Positions 26,968 through 39,297 of a stretch of 64,000 bases of DNA are shown here, piece by piece (the stretch's first letter is position 1; the number at the start of each line of letters is the position of its first letter). This DNA comes from Dipetalonema caudispina (Eukaryota > Nematoda > Chromadorea > Rhabditida > Onchocercidae): assembly GCA_013365325.1 (NCBI GenBank), contig JABVXV010000003.1, forward strand, positions 310,001-374,000, read 5' to 3'. The notes under the pieces were generated by a model, which was given only the letters and a program-made list of their open reading frames with translations, was not told where the DNA came from and made no database searches. The translations under genes and the position numbers were made by a program.

Positions 26968-29006
26968 CTATAATGACATTTCAATGCGATCACGGCAATA
27001 ATAATCCCCAATAAAGCGGTAAACGTGAGATGGAGTGAAAGTAGACGTATGTGATATATACTGTAATATAAGCTCTGCAGAGATCAGATCGAAGAGAGGA
27101 TTCACAATTTGAGCATCTTCCATTTCTTCCATCTCAGTGAAAGGTACCACATTAGTAGCGGAACCGAAAGAATGTATACGATCAATATCTGCTACAAAAA
27201 ACGGGGTGAATTTGTAGAAAGAAGTACAAACTGAAACTGGTACTGCATGTCGTTTAGCTGCTAAGCATATCATTAAACACCCTGAAACATTTCTGCATTA
27301 AAATCTGACCAGGAGAATAGTATTTTAAAACACTGAAATATTAAATTTCACTACAAAAAATAAAAACAAACAGATTTTCTGCCCGACCTTTTAAAACAAA
27401 TTAATAAATCAAGCTTTTATAATATCCAATATAAAATGAACTAGTACCTGCCGGTGCCAAACAAGATCCATCCGGGAATACTGCGACAGCAGAGATAAAA
27501 ACTCGGGTAGCACGCTGCATAGCTGTTAGAACATCCACTGACGATAAGCAGTCACCATAATCAATTTCTTCATCTACTACCAGCAACCGAAAACTTTTCT
27601 GGCTTTTACGAGCTGATTTAAAGAATGCCCTAAGTGTAGATGACAGTGACAATGAATGCGTTATGATAACATCAGATGTACAGATGTGGTCACTTGCCTG
27701 CAAAAGCAAACAATTTGTATTTTATTCTTCAATGAATGAACAGTGAATGGACGTAGCAACTGCAGAGTTGAAATGTGTTATGAAAATAGTACTTGAATAA
27801 TATACTACTCAGCGTAAAAAGTTATTTCAACAGTATTGTGCCCACAAATTATTTTTCAAAAACTCTGATAGCTTAAGCAGTTTTTGCCCAACACTTATGG
27901 ATAAAGGCGGTTATCGTAATCAGTGAACATCTTTTGGAGAATGGTACTAGAATCCAGGAAAGAATTGTGTACAAATGCTCTTTTTCGGAATCAAAATTTA
28001 GAAGTCTTGAACATATTTAATAATTCTTTATGGTTGCTCTTCGATAAGAACTTTTACCTGAATACATATATCTTCAATACAAGTGTCAATTTCAGTCGCA
28101 AATTCATTGATAGCAACAATAGTTGATTTTCGAAGTTCTCGTGGGTCCATGACTTTTCTGCTGCCCGGAGTTTTCCAAAGCTCCTATAATAAGACACTAC
28201 TCAGTTTTGAAATATGAGGAAATTGCATTTCTCTTTTCACTATTGCAGCAAAGGTGTACTGCGCGCTCTTCGAATTCAAAAGTAACCGGACATTTAAAGA
28301 ATCATGGGGCACTAGATCTCCAAATGCAGCACTGGTTTGACCGTTTTCTTCGCAGATCATCTTAATTACACATAATATAATGTTTGAAACAACAAACTGA
28401 TAAGGCAACGCTTCCAATAAACGTTTTCTTTCGGTTTCTAGCAACTCAATGAGATCTCTGAAAAGGATTTTTTGGGTGAGCATTATTATAAATAACTGAA
28501 TGAGATGATTTCAATATGTAATTTACGACATGTTAGAAATACACCAAAAATAATTCTGAATCCTTTCAGGCTCATTTTCTCCCTCTTTTTGCAACTCATT
28601 TCTAGATGACCTTACTACAATCCATCATTAAAATGATTTGAAATCACCACAAAACTCACTGAGCACTGTTGTATTTTCCAAAACCAACGATTTTCCGTAT
28701 ATAAGTCAAGGTATCGACTGCAATTTTGTGAGATGATACTTGCCGCATGCTGAAAATATCCTGAATTTAAGTGTATATATAAAAACTGAATATGAATTTT
28801 TCTTCTCTTCTCTCATAATGAAAAAGTGTTACTCTTTAACGGGTAATCTTATTCAATCTTCATTCTTCCAACTTGGATATATTTAAATTTTGAGGGGAAA
28901 AAACGCACCCATTTTTCAGTCGATGTATAAATAGACGCCGTGCACTGTCTTGATCTGCTTCCTGTTTCACTTCGTAATTGTTGGTACTTTTTTTGATTGT
29001 ATTCAT
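26968..29006 (-). CDS. EIF2B2: Translation initiation factor eIF2B subunit beta
   Basis: A regulatory subunit of the decameric guanine-nucleotide exchange factor that recharges eIF2; with the alpha and delta subunits it senses phosphorylated eIF2. Six exons (28909-29006, 28660-28749, 28241-28457, 28058-28183, 27448-27697, 26968-27281) join in frame to give 364 residues, near the 351 of the human protein. The N-terminal helical part carries RQVSSHKIAVDTLTYIRKIV. The Rossmann-like C-terminal domain shows THSLSLSSTLRAFFKSA, LLVVDEE, VFPDGSCLAPAG, CLAAKRHAVPVSVCTSFYKF and NVVPFTE, ending in the family pattern for beta subunits (FTPSHVYRFIGDYY). Intron 3 is only 57 bases and starts with a weak GTGAAA donor, chosen because reading through meets a stop. 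It is divergent from the AP-1 mu gene. Confidence 0.93.
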
Positions 29007-30538
29007 TATTCGATTATAATATACAGTATTAGTATGTTCCTATTTTAGATATCTAAAATGACAAGGTTAACAAATATAAAATGATCGCATCTTCTTTGCT
29101 GCATGATTAAACAATAACAACAACATTCGCTATTGGAAGTAATGAAAGTGTTAATAATGACGTTGATGATAACGAGGGAGATAACGATGTTGATAACCAG
29201 AGAGCTAGTAATTATAATGCACAACAGTTTGTCTGTCACTGCAAGCATACCGAAGATCACACCATAAATCATTATACCTCTGTTTAATCGATCTCACAGT
29301 TAAAATCCCGCTAGTAGGCCGATCGGTATTTCGCGGTAGCTGTGGGAAGGATTGAGATCGTGTTGGTTATCTTCATAAGCGATCACTGGGATGTTAGAGG
29401 TGTATGTACGGGGAGGGAGGGAGGCGAAGCAAATTTAAATGGTTTCTTTTTATGAATTTAAAGCTGACCAGAAAGCAGTGATGAGAACTCGTAATATCAG
29501 TCACATATTTGACATAGGAACTGTTTATGAACATACAACATAGTCGTAACTCGGAAGAGTTTTTGTGAAAGAAATGAGAATGTTAGAGATGGGTAATGTA
29601 GTAACAGGTTATCGAAAGTTGACAACGATCGATTGATCTTATTCAATAACAGCAAGTTAACGAAAGTTTTAACTATAGCTCTCTGTGGTCATTTAACATT
29701 TGAGAAGTGAAAAAATTCAATAAGTGATTGTCATATGAGCTGACTGATCGAAAAAATCGCAGTTTTTGAAATATCACTGCGTAATCAGGAAAACATATCT
29801 CGTTTGGATTGTGGATTTTATACAATAACTGGCAATGATCATCTCAGGTTGAAGCGAGAAATTTCAAAGCATTTCTTAAAATTCAAAAAAGGGCACTGTA
29901 ACTTCCTGAATACCAGTAAAATCATTGGAAAGTATGCTCAGTGAATTGATGAAATGCATCGAGAATTGTGTAGCTGTCACTAGTCAATAGATCTTGACTA
30001 TATCAAATATTTCAGAAGTAGGACGAATTGTGTTACGATTACCCGTTTTACTTTATCTTTTTTTTTCAGTCATATGGATAACTATTTCTAGTAAAAGTAG
30101 TTCTGTTGCTAGCAGAATGCAAAAAATGCTTTCCAAGACTTAATCAAGTCTCTCAGCACTAATGTCTATTCTGCCGGAATAGACAAACTTTTTTATTGAC
30201 AAAAATTTCTGATTGTTATGATCACTACTTTGATCAATAAAGACGTGTTTGAATCTAGATATAGTAAATTAAAGCTTACGATTCGAGATTACAACTATAA
30301 CTACTGCATGATACATTGAAGAATTAAGCTTATAGTATACTTGCAAGATATTTGTAGACCTTTCAAGTTGAGGAGTATCTTTGACTGGATAGTGTATTTT
30401 TGAATCAGAATCTATCAAGTTATTACCAGTATCATATATGATGTAATTTAGCTTCTTTATTGGTATTTCAGGTTGTCATTTAGTGTTTGATGATATTATC
30501 TATATAGGGACGATACGATTATCGACGGAGAAATAATC
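29007..30538. promoter_or_regulatory. Divergent promoter region of eIF2B beta and AP-1 mu
   Basis: No coding exon seen in 1.5 kb. It contains a G-rich tract at 29410-29424 (four G runs) that could fold as a G-quadruplex on the plus strand; function unknown. Confidence 0.45.
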
Positions 30539-33012
30539 ATGTCCTGTTCAGCTATTTTTATTTTGGACTTGAAAGGAAATGTAATTCTTTTCTTTTCTTT
30601 CTGTAAGTTTAGCAAAACCACTGCAGATGCAATCTTGAAATATTTAGAACAGTATGGTAGGATTATAATCTTTCAGATTTTTATTCGAATTTATGATAAT
30701 ATGTGAGAGATAACGGCGTTTTCTCATGTACCGATAAAAAAATTGCTTTATGTAGGTAATAATGTCACGAAATTATCGAGGGGATGTGGAAATGTCTGTA
30801 ATTGATTCCTTCATGCCCCTGCTGATGGAGAAAGAGGATGAGGGTCTCTTAGCTCCAGTGTTGCAGAAGCATGATATCAGCTATGTTTATGTCAAGCATC
30901 TCAACATATTTCGTACGTTTCACTGTCTTTTTGACTTTCTGATAGGAAAATTTCCGAGTATAATTGCATTATATTTCAAATCCTCATTATGGCTCAGCTT
31001 TAAAAAGTCGCAATATATTATTTATAAGATTTAGAAACTAATGTGTTTATGATACGACAACAGTAAGTGTATGGAACACTCACATTAGTATGTTTCAAAT
31101 GCCGAACAAACACTCAGATTTAATTAACTGGGTAAAAAGATATTGTACACAATCTTCATTTTTTGTTTTCTAATTTTACTTCGCCATTGATCTTGTTGCT
31201 TTTAGTTGTTTCAATATCAAAGAAAAATGTTAATGTCGCAATGATGCTCGCTTTCCTATATAAATGTATTGAAGTATTCAGTGAATATTTCAAGGTTTGT
31301 TTTTTATGCGGGTTGATTATAACAGTTCGCGTGAATGTCATGTCGCAAATCCACTGAACGTTTATTGATTTTCTTTTAAGGATTTCGAAGAGGAATCAGT
31401 ACGAGATAATTTTGTTGTTTTCTACGAGCTTCTGGATGAAATGATGGATTTCGGTTATCCTCAAACGACGGAGAGCCGCATTTTGCAAGAGTAGTTGCTT
31501 TCTTTAGTATATCATAAAATAAATGGATATAAAGTCATGTTCCAATCACCAACAGCCAGGTTGTTTAGGTACATCACACAAGAACGGTATATGCTCGATA
31601 TTGCTCCGAGACCTCCAATGGCGGTAACGAATGCAGTCTCTTGGCGTTCAGATGGTTTGAAATATCGCAAAAATGAAGTTTTTCTTGATGTCATTGAATC
31701 AGTTAATATGTTGGTAAGCTTAGAAGTGGTGTTGAGAGGCTTTTTTTTAATCGAGATTTTTAAATATGTATGAAACGACTCTCTTTTGCTTTTTACCAAA
31801 CTTTTGTATAAAAATTTTATAGGTTAATGCCACTGGCTCCGTACTGCGAAGCGAAATCGTTGGAACGATTAAGATGCGGGTACTGCTTTCCGGAATGCCT
31901 GAATTACGCCTTGGACTTAACGATAAAGTCCTTTTCCAAACATATTCAAGTGTGTGTTTCCCATTCAAATTTATTTTACTGCCCAAATTGTTTTTATTTC
32001 TCGTTTGCTAAAAATTTCAGAACATCAAATCCATGAACTTAGAATGTTTGATATGTCAGAAATTTGGAACTGATCTTCAGGAGGACGAGGTAAAGCTGTA
32101 GAGTTAGAAGATGTAAAATTCCATCAGTGTGTACGACTATCTCGATTTGAAAACGACCGTACCATAAGCTTTGTACCACCGGATGGAGAGTTTGAACTAA
32201 TGAATTATCGCTTAACAACAACTGTAAAGCCTTTAATTTGGGTGGAATCTTGCATGGAGAAGCATGCTCATTCTAGAGTTGAATATATGGTGAAGGTGAT
32301 TTATTTTATTGCCTCTTATCTATTTGATTTGAATTTCATGTAATGATGCGTTGACATAGTTATCCTTTTTTTGTCAAGGAATTTTGCATTAAAAGACTCT
32401 TAACCACTTATCTATTTCCAGGCGAAATCTCAATTCAAACGTCAGTCTATTGCAAATCATGTGGAGATCATTATACCTGTACCCAGTGATGCAGATTCGC
32501 CTAAATTCAAAACTTCAGTTGGATCAGTAAAATATGTTCCTGAGCTCAGCGCGTTTGTTTGGATGATTCGGAGTTTCCCTGGTTAATATTTGAATTCCTT
32601 CTTTCAAATTTAATTCTTTTTTTTTTTTTTTTGGAAAGCTGTCTTCCAAAAAATTCAGTACTTTTTGATTTCATCATATAAACAGAGTAATGAATGATTT
32701 TCAGGCGGTCGTGAATATTTAATGCGTGCGCACTTTTGTTTGCCTTCGATTGTAGGTGATGAGACGGAAAGAAAAGCACCAATTTCAGTGAAGTTTGAGA
32801 TTCCGTACTTTACAACTAGTGGCCTTCAGGTGAGTTTTTAGTATTTCTGCAAAAATTGGTGCACTTGTTTTAATTTTTCATTTTTCACTTTATGTTCTAA
32901 GAGAATTGTTTAGGTTCGTTACTTGAAAATTATCGAAAAGAGTGGATATCAAGCGCTGCCATGGGTTCGTTACGTCACGCAAAATGGTGATTATCAATTG
33001 CGAATGCAATGA
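30539..33012 (+). CDS. AP1M1: AP-1 clathrin adaptor complex, mu subunit
   Basis: The medium chain of AP-1 recognises YxxPhi sorting signals on cargo at the trans-Golgi network and endosomes. Ten exons (30539-30580, 30756-30912, 31206-31294, 31381-31490, 31569-31713, 31823-31949, 32081-32295, 32422-32581, 32705-32829, 32914-33012) join in frame to give 422 residues, matching the 423 of human mu1. The longin-like N-terminus shows [23 protein letters not shown] and [15 protein letters not shown] linker follows, then the mu homology domain from [20 protein letters not shown] through [19 protein letters not shown] and PLIWVES to [20 protein letters not shown]. elegans has two mu1 paralogues (UNC-101 and APM-1); I cannot say which this matches. 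An AATAAA signal lies at about 33326. Confidence 0.97.
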
Positions 33013-36000
33013 TTTATGGAGATGTGTTAGTTTTACAAACAAAATGAATTAGTAATATTTTGTGCAATCGTTATGCATGGTTTTCTTTAGATATGTTTCT
33101 TTCAGGTTTCGTGGTACCTTTTTTTTGTTCAGGAATTCCACTGTCTTCTCTTCTGTGTGGTTTTTGTTTTCTCTTCTGTACAACTTCACTTTTCGTATGA
33201 CGTGGCATTCATTTCACTTCTTCGTTAGTTTACCTGATTGTCAAACATGTGCCTTTGAAGCAATAGAATAGTATGCCTTAATTTTGCTAGTTTTTTATAA
33301 TCAAGCGGAAATTTTATATTGCTGAAATAAAAGGCCTCATTTTATATTTTCTGTCCATATCGTTTTCTTTCCTTTCCATTCATGTTTTAACCTCTTTTTT
33401 TGTTTCTTTTCCCACTCTGTAGTAATAGTTCCATTTGTTTTTTCGTCGTTCAAATTAGTCTACTATTGAAAGTCTGTGATATATTTTTTGTGCCTTGTTT
33501 TTATACATTGTGGTACTAGATATCTCTTTAGCTGGTCATTCCGCTGTTCACATATAATTACCAGGCAATTTCTATGGGATATTGTAGTTAAATTTTCGAA
33601 ATAAAAGTAAATCCTGAAAAATGCTTCTACATCCAGATTTTAAAGAAGATTGCAAGATCGTGTACGGAGGAAAGTTTCAATCGAGAATAAAATATAAACA
33701 ACAGTCGATTGTTCGGCTGTCTTAAGAGCGTTTTTTCTTGTAAATGAATGGAAAGATCGAACTGTCGATTTAGTTTTCGCCACTTTTAAAATCGACATGT
33801 ATAGAAGTCAAGTGATGACAAAAAGTAAGGGGAAGATTTTTGTTAAATACATCATTTTCTTATTTGTTTTAGTTGCCTTAATGATTTTATCTACTACGCA
33901 TTCTGGGATCAAATAGAGAGGACGAAAGAGAAATGGAAATTGGTAGAATCGTTCACTTTTAACGCATCGTTTGATTCATCTGTCTCTTCTCCAACTTTCG
34001 CTTTGAATCTTCTTCACTGAATGCAACAACTAGCAAAATAAAAAGTTCATTGCTCATGTGACTATAATCTCAGTAATTGCCAATCATTTGGAATTATAAC
34101 TTCATCGTCTTTAATCTTCGTTAGCTGTAGTTTCGTTCGTTGCTCGTGAAACTTTATAGCTAAATAGATCTAATGATTATCTAGGATGGTTTTTTCGTCT
34201 TCCTTTTTATTTATTATGACTGTCATTGTCATTGACACATTTATAAAGCTGTGAGCAACTTTTGAATCTGTTGAAAAGATTAGCAAGAGTTTTCCTCATT
34301 AAGATTTATACGGATTTTAAAACATTCATGATAAGTTAGTTCATGTTTGCATGGCAGTTCCGCTCATTTTAGGTTATTGGTATTCAGTGTTACGAGTTCT
34401 GTGTTGTTTATCAGGTTATTTATGTCAATTTCCTTCTCTCCTCGATGACTGTCATTGTGATTTTAACTCCTACAACATTTCTTTTGCCTTCTAAACCGAC
34501 GAAGAAGTAAATATTTTACGTTTCTGATACCATCCCTTTTTTATCTCTTCAACTTTTGGCTTTATTATTTCCAGCACGAAAATTGAAAATTTTTTTCTTC
34601 TGTTAGAAATATAGTAATGAAACGAAAAACTACTCTATGAGAAATTCAAGGAAGATAAAAAAGTAGTAATTGTTATTTCTGTTTAATAACATGCGGTAAT
34701 AAATGCATGTAATTTTTATCAGTTGAAAATTGAAATGAAATGATTTCAAGGGTTTGAAGGGAAATACCTAACATTTCTGAAGTTCAATCTCTCATCTTAG
34801 GGTTATCGACCAGATATTAATTCAACAGGCATCATCACTGATAATCAATTCATTATCATCCGTAAAGTTGGTTTGCTAACAATCGTCTGCCTGTGTAGTT
34901 GTGACCAAAGTCCATTCATATTCATCGTCATAATTTTGCTCAAGTGGCAGTCAGTGGTTAGATAGCAACAGATTTTAGTTCCAACGTTTTAAAATCTGCT
35001 TTTAGCATCATCTATTTCTCCAATATCTACTGGTATCATCACGTCACGTAAAAGCTTTTTGCAGACTAAAATCAAAAAGCAACAATTTTTTATTTGATTT
35101 TTCAATCTTTCGGTCCTTCGTATTCCTCACTTCAAGTCATAAAGGCATAGCTCTTCACTTTTTGAAATAATTGCCATCGAGTTCAATTTGAATTCTTCAA
35201 GTGACCTTCATAGAGATGCTATTTTCCCTTTGAACTGTTAAATTGAATCAGAGAAGTTATGCTACATCTAAGATTCAAATTTTAAATCCATCAATAATGG
35301 CTAATTATACCTAATTATACAAAAGGAAGCACATCGAAATACTTATCTTTGCAGATAATTTTAAAAAAAAAAATTAATCTTTCAATCAAATGGCTAATCA
35401 TTGCGATTACAATAGAAATACTTATTCGATGGATGAATGTGAAAGAAAATAAGTTTCTAATTAGTAAGAGTTTGTTTATCTTTCAAATTTATTAAGGAAA
35501 TAAAATGTAGTTTTTGTATATTCTGAAGACATCAATATAGGGGAGGTGTTGTTGCTAAACTTCAGCAAAAATTCAGTTCATTTGGTGGAAGCTTCGTTTT
35601 GAATCTCTTTCTTTCTCTCTTTCTTCCTCTTTTCTCAAATTTTGTCAAGTAAAATTTCAATCTTCGAAGTTTATTAATTGAAAATATATTCGAATTTCTT
35701 AGAAATTAGAAAAAGCAATGAGCTAATTACAGATTTCTTGAAGAATTAATTTATACGTATGGCTTTATGAGCGTTCATCTTGGTGTTACAGTTCTTATCG
35801 TTTTGACGATTTGATTTGCATCATCATAAAATGATTCATATTGATTTTTTTCGCAATCCAACAAATATTACAAGAGATAATCAGAAATTTCATAGCTCGA
35901 AGAGATGTTTCAGTGTTCTACGCATTTGTTTTCCGGCTTGATTCCGTTCTCGAGCACGCCAATGTGAGTAGCTAACTTTCATCAATGTACTATTCCTATA

Positions 36001-39000
36001 CCATTCCTATAATAGAGGGAATTTAATAAATGATCCAATCAATATCTACAATGATTGAAGTATGAAGTAAGAGAACCAGTAATGAAGTAACCTGTCGAAG
36101 TAATCGCTCACTCCTACCGTAATGTTTTTCCAAGGCCTCATTTTCTTTCCTTTCAATTATTTCGAGTTTTTCATGGCACATGTCTACTTCAAACTTGGTA
36201 TCGCCAACATTCTGCTTAATTCTTGATTTCATTAAAAATGTTATCATTTTTTTGTTGATCAATGTACACGTATTCCACGAAATAACTTTCTGCAAGAATG
36301 TGACACCTTCATCATTGAAATGTTGAACTTTCTCATTGCCTATTGATTAATTTTCACTTTTACGACGAGTGAATTTATTAAGTTGACGCCAAATTGCGTG
36401 GTGGAGTCATTTGTCGTTGACTCCACTATTCATTTGAAATTTGCATAGCTACTGATGAAGCGCAAACAATCTACTAATTAAACAAATGATCTTACATTAA
36501 ATAAGCACTGCGGTAATTCTGCATGTTCTAATCTCATAATGATTCAACATAGTCTTTACAATTCCAAACTGAATTAATAATTTGCATGTCAAATTTGGAA
36601 ACCAAATTAAGAGAAGACCATATTTAACATTTGTTTCATTTAATGGTTGCTTTTTCAATTGAACTTTTTATGTGAAATTTCTTCATTGACGTCAGTTAAC
36701 TCCTCAGCTTGTTGCATTAATATATTATGAATCCATTGTGAAGAAGTTGAAAATTGTGAAAGAAAAAAGGAGACTAACTTCTTTCACATTTTGTAGCAAA
36801 TTGTGTTCTGATTGTCGAAGTTTAGATGATATTATACCGGAATGAATCTGATAGATAAATATGGCTGTGTTAATTAAATCGTTATAGAACAATTTAATTG
36901 TTAACATATTAATAAGGAGTGTAAATGTAAAGAATACAGCCGTTATTGGATCTATAACAAAGTCGTGTAATGGGCGTTGTTCATATTCTAAACGATTCAT
37001 CGATTGATAGCATTTTTTCCTGGAAAAGCAAGAATTTAACGGTATTTTTCTGGAAGTTTTTTTGCTAGAACTGTTGTTAATGTTAAGGGCAAATACACGA
37101 AAAATTCAAATTATTTTCTATCTGGCTTTCAAACTTTCAACTGTCTTGTCTAACTCTACCTAATTCATTACTATCCTAAACTTATCCTAATCAGGAACTA
37201 AGGAAGAAGTTAAAGAATGAATTGATTTGGAAAATTGATTACAATAAAAGTTGTTGAAAAAAATATATTACATCATTTACGACAGTAATTTTGAGATGAC
37301 AGTGCTTTCTGAACGATCACCACTACTACCGGAAATTCTCCTTACCCGAAACAGCAACAGAATTGAGTAAGTTCTCCTGTTTCTGTTTGTTTATAGTATT
37401 GACATGACTGTTCGCTTTCTTTTGATGTCATGAATTCACAACTAACTTCTTTGCTGAAATTCACTGTTAACTTTTCTTGAAGTTCCTTACCTGCATCGGT
37501 ATCTTTCCAACTCTTATATTAAGTAATATAAGCAATAGATGCTTGGCAAAAACAAAAACAAAAACTTGTTCGGTGGACAGTTCACATTGACAACAGCTGA
37601 TCCTTTGCCAACAAGTATTCGACTCATACTACAAAAAGAGGAACTTCTTGTTCGTCCGGTGCATTGCATTCGTTTGTAATACTGTAAACCGAAAACCGTT
37701 TTTTACTTATTACATTTATTTTCGGTTATCGCTTAATTCCGTATAAGGAATATAAATCCTTCTTCATTGACCACTCAAATGTAGTATCATTCATCGGAAG
37801 AAAAAAATTGATCGAAAGTTTTCAGTTCGATTTAGAAATTTTCTTGATGGTGTAGAGGAAACAATGCACAACTTCTTTTACGACTTAGAAACGAGAATGA
37901 AATTAAAAGTTTGAAGTTTACTTTCTTCTGCACACATTGACCATTACAATGCCAAGTTGATAAATAAGAAATTAATATGTTTGCATGCTTTAGTTTTGAA
38001 TTATGACATTCCAAACAATTAAACATGCAAAAATTTATACCGCCTTAAACCAAAGATGCCTCGGATTTATTTCTAACTGTCCTTGGCAATACTGCGTGGA
38101 ACAGATACTGCTAGAATACAATATAATTAAAACTATTCCGATCATTGTCATCATAATGTTATTATGAAGCCACCGCTTGACACAAAGTCTCACTGGTTTA
38201 ATGCCTGGTTTTGCATATTTATTAAATCATTTGATAAGTGATTTGAGACAATTTTAAGAATACTGGAAAGGCAGTTAATTGATGTCATTCTTATTAAAAG
38301 AACGGTAAAAATGAAAGTATTGGATAAATAAAAAAATGAAGATTATTTCATGGTTTTACATTAAGTCATGGATTCAGTATTTAAACTTTTTGATCCCCAA
38401 CATATATGGATGAATATCCGAAGTTGTAACAGAACAAATGGAATCCACACTAGCATAGTTATCTTCTATGCTATTTATGAATTGTTATTATGCATAAATT
38501 AGAGACAAATAAATGTTGAAGAATTACCAAACACGCAGTTATCTGAGAGTGCTTTGCCGAATTCCGCTTATCTAAATGAAAACAGAATATGATGAGAGGT
38601 CATTTACTGTTTGTTTTCCTTCTGAATTTGATACTTTGCTTGCAAGCACAATTAGTACTCAAGTTGAGGTCAGAATGCACCCTCTATTGCATTATTAAAA
38701 TGTTTGAAGAAATGCTGTGGTAAATCAGCAAAAATTTCTTAATCGAGTAGGTGAAAATATGGTTGCATTTAGATTATAATGATATAATGATATGATAACG
38801 TGTGATCACTCATCAACGTTCCCCTGTTAGCAACAACTATGGAAGTCAGTATACAACTTGTATGGCTTGAAAATGAATACATCGTTTTTCCTGCAGAATA
38901 TCGTTTCATTTCCATTTAAATGTAATTTATTCTATATTTGGCTAAATTTGACCGGACAGACTTAAAGTAGCTGTTGAGAATTGATGGAATCGACGTTTCA

Positions 39001-39198
39001 ACAGTAGATTATGTTGCCCACAAATTAATGCGGAAAAAAACTATTACAGGCCTGATTCCATGAAGCTGATCTGTACTATTTTCCTCTTCCCTAAGGCCTA
39101 AATTAACATCAGCAATACAAACAATTATTCTTTTCATAAGTTTAATGTTAATAACTTCATGATACCGTGATATATCGTAGTGGGGATGACCTGCCCGG
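33013..39198. other. Gene-poor interval downstream of AP-1 mu
   Basis: About 6.2 kb of AT-rich sequence. Apart from the AP-1 mu 3' UTR (to about 33350) and the tentative minus-strand fragments near 35.9-37.0 kb, I find no supported gene. Long T-rich runs occur between 33.1 and 33.5 kb. Confidence 0.5.
35920..37000 (-). CDS. Possible small gene or gene remnant with a membrane segment and coiled coil
   Basis: Not recognised. Three protein-like pieces lie in order on the minus strand. An ATG at 37000 opens MNRLEYEQRPLHDFVIDPIT, followed by two hydrophobic stretches and KLRQSEHNLLQNVKE before a GTTAGT donor near 36774. A charged piece near 36080-36230 follows (KFEVDMCHEKLEIIERKENE, ending SERLLRQ at a GTTACT donor). 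A terminal piece near 35915-35970 reads WRARERNQAGKQMRRTLKHL before a stop. The joins do not all agree in phase, so an exon may be missing, or the gene is decayed, or the pieces are chance. Confidence 0.25.
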
Positions 39199-39286
39199 GC
39201 CCCATTAGCGCAGTTGGTTAGCGCGTCGTACTTATAAGTGCTACTGGGAGATGCGAAGGTCGGCAGTTCGAGCCTGCCATGGGGCA
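39199..39286 (+). tRNA. trnI-UAU: tRNA-Ile(UAU) with a 14-base intron
   Basis: All stems are present. The 7-bp acceptor pairs GCCCCAT (39199-39205) with ATGGGGC (39279-39285), followed by discriminator A. The D stem is GCGC/GCGC and the T arm is GGCAG-TTCGAGC-CTGCC. The anticodon stem pairs TCGTA with TGCGA. The loop reads CTTATA with anticodon TAT; a 14-base insert (AGTGCTACTGGGAG) sits between positions 37 and 38, the standard site for nuclear tRNA introns. The B box GTTCGAGCC is intact. Introns are typical of eukaryotic tRNA-Ile(UAU). The mature length is 74 bases before CCA addition. Confidence 0.95.
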
Positions 39287-39292
39287 AACCGG

Positions 39293-39297
39293 TTTTT
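39293..39297 (+). terminator. RNA polymerase III terminator of tRNA-Ile
   Basis: A run of five T residues begins six bases after the tRNA discriminator base, the usual termination signal for polymerase III. Confidence 0.75.

Noticed and set aside
39009..39287. Minus-strand open frame of 92 codons (MPHGRLELPTFASPSS)
   Set aside because: It is the antisense translation of the tRNA-Ile gene plus spacer, a well-known false protein pattern.
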